From NCBI GenBank assembly GCA_900543165.1, contig UQQQ01000027.1:1-30349 (forward strand): 30,349 nt of DNA, in the 5' to 3' direction. Shown here one piece after another: positions 15,246 through 23,643 of the stretch (position 1 is the first letter of the stretch; every line of letters starts with the position of its first letter). Source of the stretch: an uncultured Dialister sp. (GTDB taxonomy: Bacteria; Bacillota; Negativicutes; Veillonellales; Dialisteraceae). The position numbers and the translations under genes were made by a program. The notes under the pieces are model-generated. The model was not told the origin of the DNA. It ran no database searches and was given only the letters and a program-made list of their open reading frames with translations.

Positions 15246-15746
15246 ATGTGCAATATTGGAATGAGAGCGCTGGTGCCGGTGAAGATCGGCGGTGTGGATG
15301 ATACGTTGGCGATTCGGAATGACTGGGGACGGATCCATATGCCCTGCCCTGTTGAGACCGCGATGGGACGGCTGTCGCGTTCCTATGGCGAGTGCATGAG
15401 AACACAGAGGAAACTTTTCGGAAAGCGGCGCGGGACGGCGGTGAAATTCGGCGATGATGCGGACAGCCTTTTCGTCCAGTTAAAACTCTCCAAAGAGGCG
15501 CCCGGGCTTGGCTATGTGCATCTCGGTTCTTTTCACGACATCTTCGTGGATCTGGACGGGAAATGCACGATCCGTTTCGATACGGACCATTCTCTCCATA
15601 CGTACTGGAACATTCAGACCGTAGAGAAGCATATCGCGAAGCTCACGCCTTTCATCGAGGATCCTGTCTCGCTCCTGATCACCCATCCGAAAAGAGAGGA
15701 AATGGAAAGGCTCGCAGAGATCCGGGAACGGATGATGGCGCTGTGA
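15246..15746 (+). CDS. conserved hypothetical protein, possibly ComK-like regulator
   Basis: This 166-residue soluble protein starts MCNIGMRALVPVKIGG. An AGAGGAAG site lies a few bases before the ATG at 15246. A longer frame reaches back to 15156, but that start lies inside the promoter, so it is rejected. No membrane segment or catalytic motif is visible. The middle (SLFVQLKLSKEAPGLGYVHL, then the DGKCTIRF strand and VEKHIAKLTPF) recalls the ComK competence regulator family in pattern: a hydrophobic strand, a Ser-rich turn, an aromatic strand, a basic-hydrophobic helix. This is a weak impression by eye. The gene is a tidy single unit between two terminators. Confidence 0.7.
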   Translation: MCNIGMRALVPVKIGGVDDTLAIRNDWGRIHMPCPVETAMGRLSRSYGECMRTQRKLFGKRRGTAVKFGDDADSLFVQLKLSKEAPGLGYVHLGSFHDIFVDLDGKCTIRFDTDHSLHTYWNIQTVEKHIAKLTPFIEDPVSLLITHPKREEMERLAEIRERMMAL

Positions 15747-15771
15747 GTGATATTTCGTCCCGCTCAGGTCA

Positions 15772-15821
15772 AAAAAGGAGATGGGGTCAAATGCAAAAGC
15801 ATTTGGCTCCATCTCCTTTTT
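15772..15821 (+). terminator. rho-independent terminator, long stem
   Basis: A stem of about 23 bp with two mismatches (AAAAAGGAGATGG... against ...CCATCTCCTTTTT) and an AAAA loop ends the 15246-15746 transcript. Its A and T runs on both sides would let it work in both directions and stop antisense transcripts leaving nadE. Confidence 0.9.
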
Positions 15822-15825
15822 GTTG

Positions 15826-16042
15826 AGACTAAGAGACTGAGAGACTAGCATTGCGTATTTTGATGAAGAGGACTTTCAATCGACATACAAATGCAGTCCG
15901 AATTAGCGTCGCAGCGACTTGTTTCCCCCTTCGGGGAGCTCCCCCGATGGGGAGCCAAGACATTCCACCACTTCTCACTTAGTCCAGAAGTTAACAAATC
16001 GCTATACTAGAGAGGCGAAGTCTAAAGTCTCAAAGTCTCCCT
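15826..16042. repeat. intergenic repeats between convergent genes
   Basis: GAGACTA-type heptamers (15826-15848), a palindromic CCCCCTTCGGGGAGCTCCCC module with GATGGGGAGCCAAG (15920-15960, the inverse of 29601-29625), and GTCTAAA/GTCTCAA heptamers (16018-16040) just after the nadE stop. The stretch 15850-15918 shows nothing recognisable. Confidence 0.65.
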
Positions 16043-16046
16043 ATCC

Positions 16047-17915
16047 TTACACTCCGAGCTTCTTTTTCAGCGTGAGATACGCATCCGTATAGTACGGCTT
16101 GAGCTGGGACTCTCTGAGGTCGTAGCCGTAGGGACGCCGGCTCATGGCGAGGATCGGCGGGGTCTGGATGCGCTTGGCGACGGAGAAGCCGGAGAAGAGA
16201 TTCCACCAGCGTTCAAGGTCTTCGGTGAAGGCTTTGGCGGTCGGGAAGAGGTCTTGCACGCGGACATGGCATCCGATATGCGTCTCGAGACTTCCCTCTG
16301 CGTACCATGTGAGGAGGTCTTCCGGGCAGGGGCGCTGCCATGGCTCGACGAAGCTCTTGAGAAGGTAGTCATGGTACTCATAGATGAGTGGATCGCCCAT
16401 GCCTTTGGTGACGTCCTGCTTTTCGGAAAGCTCGGCGGAGGGCTTCACTGTGAAGATGCCTTCCGGGATGACGGGGCTCTCGTACCAGTCGTTCAAAAGG
16501 CGGCCCAAGTGGTAGATCTGGTATTTCCAGAGGTCAGCAGTCGCGGCAAAGGCACCGGCGAGGTCTCCGTAAAGTGTGCCGTAGCCGACGGTCGTTTCTG
16601 TTTTATTGGCGTTGCAGGTGAAGATGCCGCCGAAGGCAGCGGAGAGGGCGGAAAGAATCCGGCTGCTCCGGTCGCGCGCCTGCATGTTTTCTTTCATGAA
16701 GCTCGTGAGATGGATTTCGCGTCCGCAAGAAATCGGAAGACCTTCCAGTGTTTTTGCCGTCTCATCGATGAATTGTCCGATGGGGATGGTGAGGTAGGGC
16801 GAGCCGAGACGCGTCGCGAGGTCTTTGGCGAGCCCCTTCGTCATTTCTGAATTGTAGCGCGTCGGCGTATTCACGAGGAGCAGGTGGTCTGCGGGAAGGA
16901 CGGAGCGGTAGAGCGCGGCATTCACCGCAGAGTCGATGCCGCCGGAGACGCCGATCACGACTTTGGAGACGCCGATGGCGGAGAGAAATTTCCCGACGCC
17001 GTAGCGCATGGCGAAAAGGAGCAGGTCTTTCTGCCATGGCGGCATGGGGGAGGCGGGAAGGAGTGCGTCCGTGGATTTCTCGAAATGAAATGTGCTGCGG
17101 GCCTCTTCAAAGGGAGCGGCTTCGGCGAGAAGCCCGCCGTCCTTTCCATACGCGGCGGTCATTCCATCGAAGGTGTAGCAGGTCTTGCCATTGTTTTCCA
17201 GCCCCCGGCGGTTCACATAGAGCATCGGGACGTGGAGACGGGAGAGCTTGGCGGAGAGCATGCGGTGGCGTTTTTCATTTTTGGAAAGCGTGAAGGGGGA
17301 GGCAGACAGATTCAGAAAAAGATCGCTGCCCTTGGCGGAAAGGACATCCATGGGCGAGAAGCTGTAGTTTTCATCCCAGCTGTCTTCGCAGAGGAGAAGC
17401 GAGAGGCGGATCGTTTCGCCTGAAAGAGAGATCACAAAGGGCGCGAGTGCTTCTTCGGGGGTCGAGCCTTCTTCTCGCGCGAGGGCGAGGAGAGAAGTGA
17501 AGTAGCGGCGGTCATCGAAACAGCGGTAATTGGGCAGCAGCGCTTTCACCGCATAGGGACGATGCAGTCCTTCCGGAGAGAGAAATGCGCCGTCTTTCGC
17601 GAGGAAAGCAACGTTGTATTTGCGGGGGCGGCCGTCGTCATTCGTCTTTGTCCAGTCGATGGCGACATTTCCCCATGCGATCGCGAGGCCTTGCGCCGCT
17701 TCGCGGAGACGGTCATTGTATCGCTCTGCCTCGCGCAGGAAGGCATTCTGGTCCCACAGGTCGCCGATGAGGTAACCGGTGAGACACATCTCCGGAAGAA
17801 CGAGAAGGTCAGCGCCTTCCTCTTTGGCAAGTTCGATTTCTTTTTCGATGAGCGCCCAGTTGGCGCGGATATTCCCAGGCAGGATGTCGAGCTGGGCGGT
17901 GCGGATAGTGAGCAT
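16047..17915 (-). CDS. nadE: glutamine-dependent NAD+ synthetase
   Basis: This 622-residue cytoplasmic enzyme makes NAD+ from deamido-NAD+, ATP and glutamine. The N-terminal half is a nitrilase-type glutaminase: the catalytic Glu in EEGADLLVLPEMCLTG, the Lys region, and the Cys in LLCEDSWDE. The C-terminal half is the synthetase, with the PP-loop SGGIDSAVNAALYR and the conserved NKTETTVGYGTLYGDLAGAFA and LWKYQIYHLGR. The start at 17915 gives MLTIRTAQLDILPG, matching the family. An upstream ATG at 17978 would add 21 residues encoded partly by a TGACTAG heptamer, so it is rejected. It is the only minus-strand gene in the window. A minus-strand promoter is seen at 18021-18049. Confidence 0.94.
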   Translation of the reverse strand: MLTIRTAQLDILPGNIRANWALIEKEIELAKEEGADLLVLPEMCLTGYLIGDLWDQNAFLREAERYNDRLREAAQGLAIAWGNVAIDWTKTNDDGRPRKYNVAFLAKDGAFLSPEGLHRPYAVKALLPNYRCFDDRRYFTSLLALAREEGSTPEEALAPFVISLSGETIRLSLLLCEDSWDENYSFSPMDVLSAKGSDLFLNLSASPFTLSKNEKRHRMLSAKLSRLHVPMLYVNRRGLENNGKTCYTFDGMTAAYGKDGGLLAEAAPFEEARSTFHFEKSTDALLPASPMPPWQKDLLLFAMRYGVGKFLSAIGVSKVVIGVSGGIDSAVNAALYRSVLPADHLLLVNTPTRYNSEMTKGLAKDLATRLGSPYLTIPIGQFIDETAKTLEGLPISCGREIHLTSFMKENMQARDRSSRILSALSAAFGGIFTCNANKTETTVGYGTLYGDLAGAFAATADLWKYQIYHLGRLLNDWYESPVIPEGIFTVKPSAELSEKQDVTKGMGDPLIYEYHDYLLKSFVEPWQRPCPEDLLTWYAEGSLETHIGCHVRVQDLFPTAKAFTEDLERWWNLFSGFSVAKRIQTPPILAMSRRPYGYDLRESQLKPYYTDAYLTLKKKLGV

Positions 17916-18020
17916 GGTTGGGCTTCTTTCGTGAATGGAAGTGACTAGTGACTGGGGATGAGGATATAACAGGTGCAATGCTGTAGAAAGGAGGCTCCTG
18001 CATCCACTTGCTTTTCTTCC

Positions 18021-18049
18021 ATTTTACAAAAGCATTTCTCTATTGTAAA
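18021..18049 (-). promoter_or_regulatory. sigma70-type promoter of nadE
   Basis: Read on the minus strand, TTTACA (complement of 18044-18049) and TAAAAT (complement of 18021-18026) are 17 bases apart. The leader to the nadE ATG would be about 100 bases and crosses two TGACTAG-type heptamers near 17940-17955. Confidence 0.6.
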
Positions 18050-18071
18050 TGCACGGCGGCGAGATTTGTTA

Positions 18072-18088
18072 TATAATGACCATATAAT
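18072..18088 (+). promoter_or_regulatory. two TATAAT boxes upstream of the radical SAM gene
   Basis: TATAAT occurs at 18072-18077 and 18083-18088 on the plus strand, pointing away from nadE. Neither has a convincing -35 at 16-18 bases, so the plus-strand promoter is tentative. Confidence 0.3.
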
Positions 18089-18089
18089 A

Positions 18090-18150
18090 GTGACTAGTCA
18101 CTAGTAACTAGTAACTAGTAACTAGTGACTGGTGACTGGTGGCTGGTGAC
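18090..18150. repeat. TGACTAG/TAACTAG heptamer array
   Basis: About eight heptamers (GTGACTA, GTCACTA, GTAACTA, GTGACTG, GTGGCTG) in 60 bases. A fragment of another module (GGGAAACCTG...CTTCGGGCATCG) follows at 18204-18240, and GAACCTGTTGAACC-like units at about 18261-18300. No other gene-like signal is seen in 18151-18310. Confidence 0.75.
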
Positions 18151-18310
18151 GAAGGGACATCTTTTCCGTTTGTGGTCAGGCGGAGGCTGGAAGGAAAAGG
18201 AATATGGGAAACCTGTCATCCGGAGACACTTCGGGCATCGATATGGGAGAAGCTGCCACCTGAACCTGTTGAACCCGCCTTCCCCATTGAACTTATAGAA
18301 CCTCTTAACT

Positions 18311-19261
18311 ATGGAACATTATCGCAACTATTCTGATTTCTTGAAACAAAAATACGGCGAGAAGGTCTACAAGATCCCGATCTCGCTCCCCGTGACCTGT
18401 CCGAACCGCGATGGGACACTGTCAAAAGCGCCCTGCATTTTCTGCGGCTCGATCGGTGCGGACTATGAGACGAAGGCAGTCGGCATGGGGATCACCCGCC
18501 AGCTGGACCGGAGCATCGCGCATGTGGGGCCGAAGTACAAGGCGAAGAAATTCATCGCCTACTTCCTGAATTTCACAAATACCTACGCGCCGCCGGATGA
18601 TTTTTGCCGCTGGATGGAGGAAGCCATGCAGCATCCCGATGTGGTGGGGCTTGACGTTTCGACGCGTCCGGACTGCATTCACGAGCGTTACCTTGACATA
18701 CTGAAAGAGCTTTCTGAACAATATGGCAAGGATGCGACGATCGAGCTGGGGCTGCAGAGCAGCAATGCCCATACCCTCGAGAAGATCGGCCGCTGCCACG
18801 GCGTCGCGGAATACGTCGATGCCTCGCTCCGTATCGGACGCTATGGCTTCGGACAATGTACGCATGTCATCGCGGATCTTCCGTGGGATGACCGGCTGGA
18901 CGTCATCGAGATGGCGAAGCTCATCTCCGTCCTTCCCGTGACAGAGGTGAAGCTGCACTCCTTATATATCGTGAAGGATACAGCACTCGCGCATATGTAT
19001 GAAGCCGGCGAGGTCACACTCTCTTCGATGGAGGAATACATGGAGCGCGTCATTCTCTTCCTTTCCTATCTTCGTCCCGACATCGTCATCCAGCGCATCG
19101 TCGGCCGCGCCTCGGGCGGGAATACGCTCACCGTCAATGGCGGCTCTCCGTGGTGGGACGTCAAGAAAAGGATCGACGCCCTGATGGAAGAGCGCGGCAT
19201 CCTGCAGGGCGCTTGCTGCGACTATATAGGCGGGAAGGCCGTGCGAAAATTTGTGCAATGA
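18311..19261 (+). CDS. radical SAM protein of the YhcC family (TIGR01212-type)
   Basis: This 316-residue protein has the spaced cysteine motif of the YhcC branch of radical SAM enzymes: Cys30 in TCPNRDGT, then Cys42-x2-Cys45 in PCIFC, which would bind the 4Fe-4S cluster that cleaves S-adenosylmethionine. LDVSTRPDCI, ELGLQSSN and HVIADLPWDD are other family segments. The ATG at 18311 lacks a good ribosome binding site, but the N-terminus MEHYRNYSDFLKQKYG is typical, so the start is kept. The TGA stop is part of a small TGAGAAA heptamer repeat. PhoH follows 60 bases later without a terminator, so the two may be co-transcribed. The substrate of this family is not established. Confidence 0.9.
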   Translation: MEHYRNYSDFLKQKYGEKVYKIPISLPVTCPNRDGTLSKAPCIFCGSIGADYETKAVGMGITRQLDRSIAHVGPKYKAKKFIAYFLNFTNTYAPPDDFCRWMEEAMQHPDVVGLDVSTRPDCIHERYLDILKELSEQYGKDATIELGLQSSNAHTLEKIGRCHGVAEYVDASLRIGRYGFGQCTHVIADLPWDDRLDVIEMAKLISVLPVTEVKLHSLYIVKDTALAHMYEAGEVTLSSMEEYMERVILFLSYLRPDIVIQRIVGRASGGNTLTVNGGSPWWDVKKRIDALMEERGILQGACCDYIGGKAVRKFVQ

Positions 19262-19321
19262 GAAATGAGAAATACGGTTCCCAAAAGATGGGAATCATCA
19301 TATACAAATGAAAGGATCTTC

Positions 19322-20290
19322 ATGGCAGAAAAAATAGAACAGATCATGGTGAACGACCGCGAGGAGGCCGGCGCGCTTTTGGAGCGGGACAGTTCCTACC
19401 TTGCCATCATCGGCGAGCACTACGGCGCAGACATCTTTGCCCGCGGCAATCTCATCCGGCTCAAGGGCGAGGAAGAGGCAGTCGATCAGAGTATGCGCGT
19501 GATCGGGAGACTTCGGCGGATGATCCGTCAGCGGATCCGTCTCTCTGCGCGGCAGGTCAGGATGGTGATGTCCCTCTTGGATGAAGGCAAAGAACAGCTG
19601 CTCGAAGACATGGAAGACGACATCATCAATTTCACCAAGCAGGGCGCGCCGCTGCGCCCCCGGACTGTGGGACAGAAGATCTACGTCGATACCATCCGGA
19701 GAAATTCCATCACCTTCGGCATCGGCCCCGCTGGGACAGGCAAGACGTACCTCGCTGTCGCACTCGCTGCCTTTGCGCTTAGAAATCACGATGTCCAGCG
19801 CATCATCCTCGTACGTCCGGCGGTCGAAGCCGGTGAGAAACTGGGCTTCCTTCCCGGGGATCTGCAGGAAAAGGTGAATCCGTACCTTCGTCCTCTCTTC
19901 GATGGACTGCTGGATATGTTCGGCCCGGAAGACTTCATGCGGCTGCAGCAGAAGGGACAGATCGAAGTCGCGCCGCTTGCCTACATGCGCGGACGCACGC
20001 TCGAGAAATCCTTCATCATCCTTGATGAAGCGCAGAATACCACCATCGAGCAGATCAAAATGTTCCTGACACGTCTCGGGCACCGCTCGAAGATGGTCAT
20101 CAATGGCGATACCACGCAGATCGATCTCCCGCCTCATGTCAAGAGCGGCCTTATCGATGCCGAGCGCGTGCTGAAGCACGTAAAAGACATCGGGCATGTC
20201 TATTTCAATGAAGACGACGTCGTCAGACACGATCTTGTGGCGGCGATCATTCATGCCTATGAAGAAGATGCGAAGAAAAAGAGTCACTAG
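19322..20290 (+). CDS. phoH: PhoH-like ATPase
   Basis: This 322-residue cytoplasmic ATPase has an N-terminal KH-like region, then Walker A GPAGTGKT at residues 135-142 and Walker B SFIILDEAQNTT, as in PhoH/YbeZ proteins. These sit beside ybeY in many bacteria and are linked to RNA and ribosome metabolism. The frame is open further upstream, but AAAGGA before the ATG at 19322 and the start MAEKIEQIMV fit best. Its stop codon TAG (20288-20290) lies in the first unit of a TGACTAG heptamer array, so the last residues SH may be repeat-derived. ybeY follows after a 207-base repeat mosaic. Confidence 0.94.
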   Translation: MAEKIEQIMVNDREEAGALLERDSSYLAIIGEHYGADIFARGNLIRLKGEEEAVDQSMRVIGRLRRMIRQRIRLSARQVRMVMSLLDEGKEQLLEDMEDDIINFTKQGAPLRPRTVGQKIYVDTIRRNSITFGIGPAGTGKTYLAVALAAFALRNHDVQRIILVRPAVEAGEKLGFLPGDLQEKVNPYLRPLFDGLLDMFGPEDFMRLQQKGQIEVAPLAYMRGRTLEKSFIILDEAQNTTIEQIKMFLTRLGHRSKMVINGDTTQIDLPPHVKSGLIDAERVLKHVKDIGHVYFNEDDVVRHDLVAAIIHAYEEDAKKKSH

Positions 20291-20455
20291 TGACTGGTGA
20301 CTAGTGACTAGTAGCTAGGGATGAGCGGCTAGGGATTAGGGGCTAGGAGTGACTTGTAACTTGTAACTTGTAATTTGAATACTACCTTCGGGCATCGCCC
20401 ATCTTTATTTGCGGCGAAGCCGCTACCACAACCCTGAACCCTGAACCTTGAACCC
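20284..20455. repeat. heptamer/hairpin intergenic mosaic
   Basis: TGACTAG heptamers from the phoH stop to about 20314, GGGATTA heptamers (about 20316-20345), GTAACTT units (20351-20373), CCTTCGGGCATCGCCC, a GCGGCGAAGCCGC hairpin (20411-20423), and CCCTGAA/CCTTGAA heptamers (20430-20452). Confidence 0.75.
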
Positions 20456-20497
20456 ACGACTTTCCATTCGAAAATCCATGATCTCGGAGGTGTTACC

Positions 20498-20995
20498 ATG
20501 GAAATCACGATCAATTACAGTGATATGAAATTTTATGACGAAAACTATGAAAAGCTGATTCACACCGTCCTCACCAAGGGCGCCGAGCTGCAGAAGGTGC
20601 CGGAAGACGCAGAAATCAGCGTCCTCATCTGTGATGCGGATACCATCCACGAGCTGAATCGCGACTACCGCAATGTTGATGCACCGACCGATGTTCTCTC
20701 CTTTGCGCTGAACGAAGGGGAGGAGGACATTCCGGAGGAAGAAACAGAACTCGGAGATATTGTCATCAATCTGGATCGTGCCATCCAGCAGGCCAAAGAA
20801 TTCGGACACAGTACGGAACGCGAAGTGGCTTACCTCTCCGTCCACGGCTTCCTCCATATCCTCGGCTATGACCATTATGACCCCGAAGAAAAGAAAGCCA
20901 TGCGTAAGGCGGAAGAAGATATCCTCTCCGCCTGCGGCATCATCCGCATGATGACCGAAGGGGAGATCGAACGGGAAACGGGAATGAGTGACTAG
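20498..20995 (+). CDS. ybeY: endoribonuclease YbeY (rRNA maturation factor)
   Basis: This 165-residue protein has the signature zinc site HGFLHILGYDH (three His) and the preceding NRDYRNVDAPTDVLSF block. YbeY is a metal-dependent endoribonuclease needed for 16S rRNA 3'-end processing and ribosome quality control. A CGGAGG site precedes the ATG at the right distance. Its position between phoH and era is the classic arrangement. The TAG stop (20993-20995) lies in a TGACTAG heptamer unit, and the final residues (GMSD) read into it. Confidence 0.95.
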   Translation: MEITINYSDMKFYDENYEKLIHTVLTKGAELQKVPEDAEISVLICDADTIHELNRDYRNVDAPTDVLSFALNEGEEDIPEEETELGDIVINLDRAIQQAKEFGHSTEREVAYLSVHGFLHILGYDHYDPEEKKAMRKAEEDILSACGIIRMMTEGEIERETGMSD

Positions 20996-21180
20996 CGACT
21001 GGTGACTGGTGGCTGAAATGCCATCTTCGGGCATCGCCCTATGTATACTCTGCGGCGCCTCCATATTTTTATGCGCCGCACCACCATTTCGCATTTCTCA
21101 TTTCTAATTTCTCATTCAATTGAAGCTTTCAAGCGTAATCAAGGGGCAGCACGCCCCGTGGTCTAATCCTGAACCCTGCC
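20985..21180. repeat. full-length heptamer/hairpin intergenic mosaic
   Basis: One of the cleanest examples of the module order: TGACTAG/TGACTGG heptamers at the ybeY stop (20985-21015), TCTTCGGGCATCGCCC, GCGGCGC...GCGCCGC hairpin (about 21051-21079), four ATTTCTC-type heptamers (21086-21117), a GAAGCTTTCAAGC...GGGGCAGCACGCCCC module (21121-21163), and a CCTGAACCCTG end just before the era ribosome binding site. Confidence 0.8.
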
Positions 21181-21201
21181 ATCTTTTATTTAGGAGACTC
21201 T

Positions 21202-22107
21202 ATGAATAACGAAACCAAATTTCACTCCGGCTTCGTCGCTCTTGTCGGGCGGCCGAATGTCGGTAAATCCACACTTATGAATGCCCTTCTGGGGGAAAAG
21301 ATTTCCATCGTATCCGCTCATGCGCAGACGACCAGAAATAAGATCACCGGCGTATGGAACGGTGAGAATTCGCAGGTCGTTTTCCTCGACACCCCCGGCA
21401 TGCACAAGCCGCAGAGCAAGCTCGGCGAAGTGATCCGGCAGAATACCATGGACGCTTTGGACGAAGTCGACCTCATCGTATTTCTCTGCGCCGTGAACGA
21501 TCCTCTGGGCGCAGGCGACCGCTACATCATTTCCCTCCTGAAAGACCGCAAGGTGCCTGTCATTCTTGCGCTGTCGAAGACGGACCTGATTTCCAAAGAC
21601 GAACTCCTGAAGAAGCTCGTGCAGTACGATAAGATCTACAAGTTTGCCGAGATCGTCCCGCTCTCTGCCAAGACGGGAGATAATCTGGACGTCCTCATGA
21701 AGATGGTGGAAAAGTACCTGCCCGAAGGCCCGAAGTACTTCCCCGATGACATGGTGACCGACCAGCCGGAGCGAAACATCGTGCAGGAAATCGTCCGTGA
21801 AAAACTTCTCACGCGCACACGCGATGAAGTGCCGCACGCCATCGGCGTCTTCACAGAAGAATTCCATGAACGTGAAAACGGCAAGGTCTACATCCGCTGC
21901 ACGATCTACGTCGAGCGTGATTCGCAGAAACGTATCATCATCGGGAAGAAGGGGACCGTCCTCAAAGAAGCAGGACAGGAAGCTCGCGAAGAGATCCAAA
22001 GTCTCATCGGCGCCCCCGTCTTCCTCGACCTCTGGGTCAAGGTCAGCAAGGACTGGAAGAACAAGGACTATATCCTGCGGGAACTCGGGTATAAGGAACA
22101 CAGGTAG
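21202..22107 (+). CDS. era: GTPase Era
   Basis: This 301-residue GTPase binds the 3' end of 16S rRNA through a C-terminal KH domain and helps assemble the small ribosomal subunit. G1 is GRPNVGKS at residues 16-23, the switch region is SAHAQTTRNKITG, G3 is DTPG at 63-66, and G5 is LSAKTGDN. G4 reads SKTD at 125-128 rather than the usual NKxD. The KH part contains RIIIGKKGTVLKEAGQEAREEI. The start has an AGGAG site. era usually sits close to ybeY, as here. Confidence 0.96.
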   Translation: MNNETKFHSGFVALVGRPNVGKSTLMNALLGEKISIVSAHAQTTRNKITGVWNGENSQVVFLDTPGMHKPQSKLGEVIRQNTMDALDEVDLIVFLCAVNDPLGAGDRYIISLLKDRKVPVILALSKTDLISKDELLKKLVQYDKIYKFAEIVPLSAKTGDNLDVLMKMVEKYLPEGPKYFPDDMVTDQPERNIVQEIVREKLLTRTRDEVPHAIGVFTEEFHERENGKVYIRCTIYVERDSQKRIIIGKKGTVLKEAGQEAREEIQSLIGAPVFLDLWVKVSKDWKNKDYILRELGYKEHR

Positions 22108-22295
22108 CGGCTGGCGACTAGGGATTAGGGGCTAGGAGTGACTAGTGACTGGTGACTAGGGATTAGTAGCTAGGGATTAGGTTTGCGATACGAGAAAACC
22201 GCTAGTTTCAAACCTCCGCGCATTTATATTTTATGCGATGCACCATCATTCCTCATTCCTCATTTTCCTGAACCCTGAACCCATCAACCTGACAA
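22104..22295. repeat. heptamer intergenic mosaic
   Basis: The end of era runs into CGACTAG and GGGATTAGGGGCTAG units, TGACTAG (22137-22160), GGGATTA (22160-22180), a shortened hairpin module (CTCCGCGCATTTATATTTTATGCG spanning 22215-22238), ATTCCTC heptamers (22249-22264), and CCCTGAA (22268-22282). Confidence 0.7.
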
Positions 22296-22317
22296 CCTAA
22301 AAAGGAGTGGATGACTT

Positions 22318-23643
22318 ATTTCTTCAGAGATAGAATGGATCGGCCTTTGGCTTTTCGTCATCTTGGTCGTTTCCTTTATCAATTACAACAATACGATGGT
22401 GAACTTTTCTTTTGCCCGCATGCGGAAGAAATACATCGAAGACAATGACGAGCAGGATCCGGCGCTCATCGAAAAAGTCGCGCCCTTCTACCAGCGCACG
22501 TCGCAGATCATTGGCGGTACGCAGGTTTCCTTCGTGCTGTGCAGCGCCGTGCTCGGGATTTCTCTCCTTGCGCTGGTGAGCCATAGCCTCGTCCTTTCGG
22601 AATTGCTTCTGGGGTGGGAACTCTGGGCCGAATGGAAATGGGGGGTATATGCGTTCCTTGCACTTCTTGTCATGGGGCTTCTCTTAGCGTACTGGGTGGG
22701 GACGATTCTTCTCCCCGGGGCGCATGCGCTGGTCGATCCGCTGCCCATCCTTGCTTCGCATACATGGGTCATCCGTCTGAACCGCCACCTGTACCGTCTC
22801 TTCGTCGAGGCCGGCCTTTTTGTGACGCGCCGCATCTTCCGCTTGCGGGGGACCCCCTTCCGTAATGAAGTCAATTTCACCTACACCGAGGACGAGATCC
22901 GCTGTATCGTCGAAGAGAGCCACCGGAGCGGCCGCCTGAATGCGCTCGAAAATACCCTCATCAAGAATTCGTTTGATTTCTTCGACCTCATGGCACGCGA
23001 TGTCATGATCCCCAGAAATGAGATCGTCGTCTTCCACTTTGATGAGGATCTGTCCGAGGCCATGCGGCGCGTGCTGCCGAAGAGCCACCACACCTGCTAT
23101 CCGGTCTGCATCGAGGATAGGGATCAGATCATCGGATTCATCCATGTGAAAGATCTCCTGCAGGGCTGTCTTTCGGGCCAGCTGTCTTTGAAGAAGATCA
23201 ATCGTGAGATCCTGACCGTGCCGGAAGTCATGCCTGCGCCGGCGCTGCTCCAGCTCATGAAGAACCGACGCATCTATCTCGCTGTCGTCGTAGATGAGTA
23301 CGGCGGCACCTCCGGCCTTGTCACGCTGAATGACCTCGTCGAAGAGCTCATCGGTGAGATCCCGCAGCCGGCGGAGAATGTCCCCTATGAGATCGTCCGT
23401 CAGAAAGATGGGACATATGAATTTGACGGCACCGTCATTCTCGAAGACGTATCAGACCGGCTGGAGATTGATCTCGCGGGAGAAAATAAAAGCGCCACCA
23501 TCGCCGGCTTCGTATTCTCGAATCTGGAACGTATCCCGAAGGTGGGCGACCACGTCGACTTCTCTGGCTGGCGCTTCACCGTCCTGCGCCTTTCCGGCTT
23601 CCGCATCGTTCGCGTGAAAGCGGAGAAAGTAACTGGGAACTAG
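22318..23643 (+). CDS. CNNM/CBS-domain membrane protein (hemolysin C / CorC-like)
   Basis: This is a family of membrane proteins with an N-terminal DUF21 transmembrane domain, two CBS domains and a C-terminal CorC_HlyC domain, linked to divalent metal export and magnesium homeostasis. Visible are about four hydrophobic segments, EDEIRCIVEESHRSGRL before the CBS pair, VMIPRNEIVVF, VDEYGGTSGLVTLNDLVEELIGEI, and the final FDGTVILEDV/GFRIVRVKAEK domain. The start is odd. A TTG at 22363 gives 426 residues but cuts off half of the first helix (IGLWLFVILVV). The open frame extends back to a TGA at 22312, and the only ATG near the AAAGGAG site (22311) is in another frame. ATT at 22318, ten bases after that site, is my best start, giving 441 residues. 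The TAG stop lies inside a TGACTAG array. Confidence 0.88.
   Translation: MSSEIEWIGLWLFVILVVSFINYNNTMVNFSFARMRKKYIEDNDEQDPALIEKVAPFYQRTSQIIGGTQVSFVLCSAVLGISLLALVSHSLVLSELLLGWELWAEWKWGVYAFLALLVMGLLLAYWVGTILLPGAHALVDPLPILASHTWVIRLNRHLYRLFVEAGLFVTRRIFRLRGTPFRNEVNFTYTEDEIRCIVEESHRSGRLNALENTLIKNSFDFFDLMARDVMIPRNEIVVFHFDEDLSEAMRRVLPKSHHTCYPVCIEDRDQIIGFIHVKDLLQGCLSGQLSLKKINREILTVPEVMPAPALLQLMKNRRIYLAVVVDEYGGTSGLVTLNDLVEELIGEIPQPAENVPYEIVRQKDGTYEFDGTVILEDVSDRLEIDLAGENKSATIAGFVFSNLERIPKVGDHVDFSGWRFTVLRLSGFRIVRVKAEKVTGN

Noticed and set aside
17916..17978. Longer N-terminus for NAD synthetase starting at 17978
   Set aside because: The additional 21 residues are partly encoded by heptamer repeat DNA and do not fit the family, which starts close to the first nitrilase strand.
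18139..18336. A 65-codon open frame before the radical SAM gene
   Set aside because: It begins in a heptamer array, overlaps the start of a well-supported gene in another frame and has no family features.
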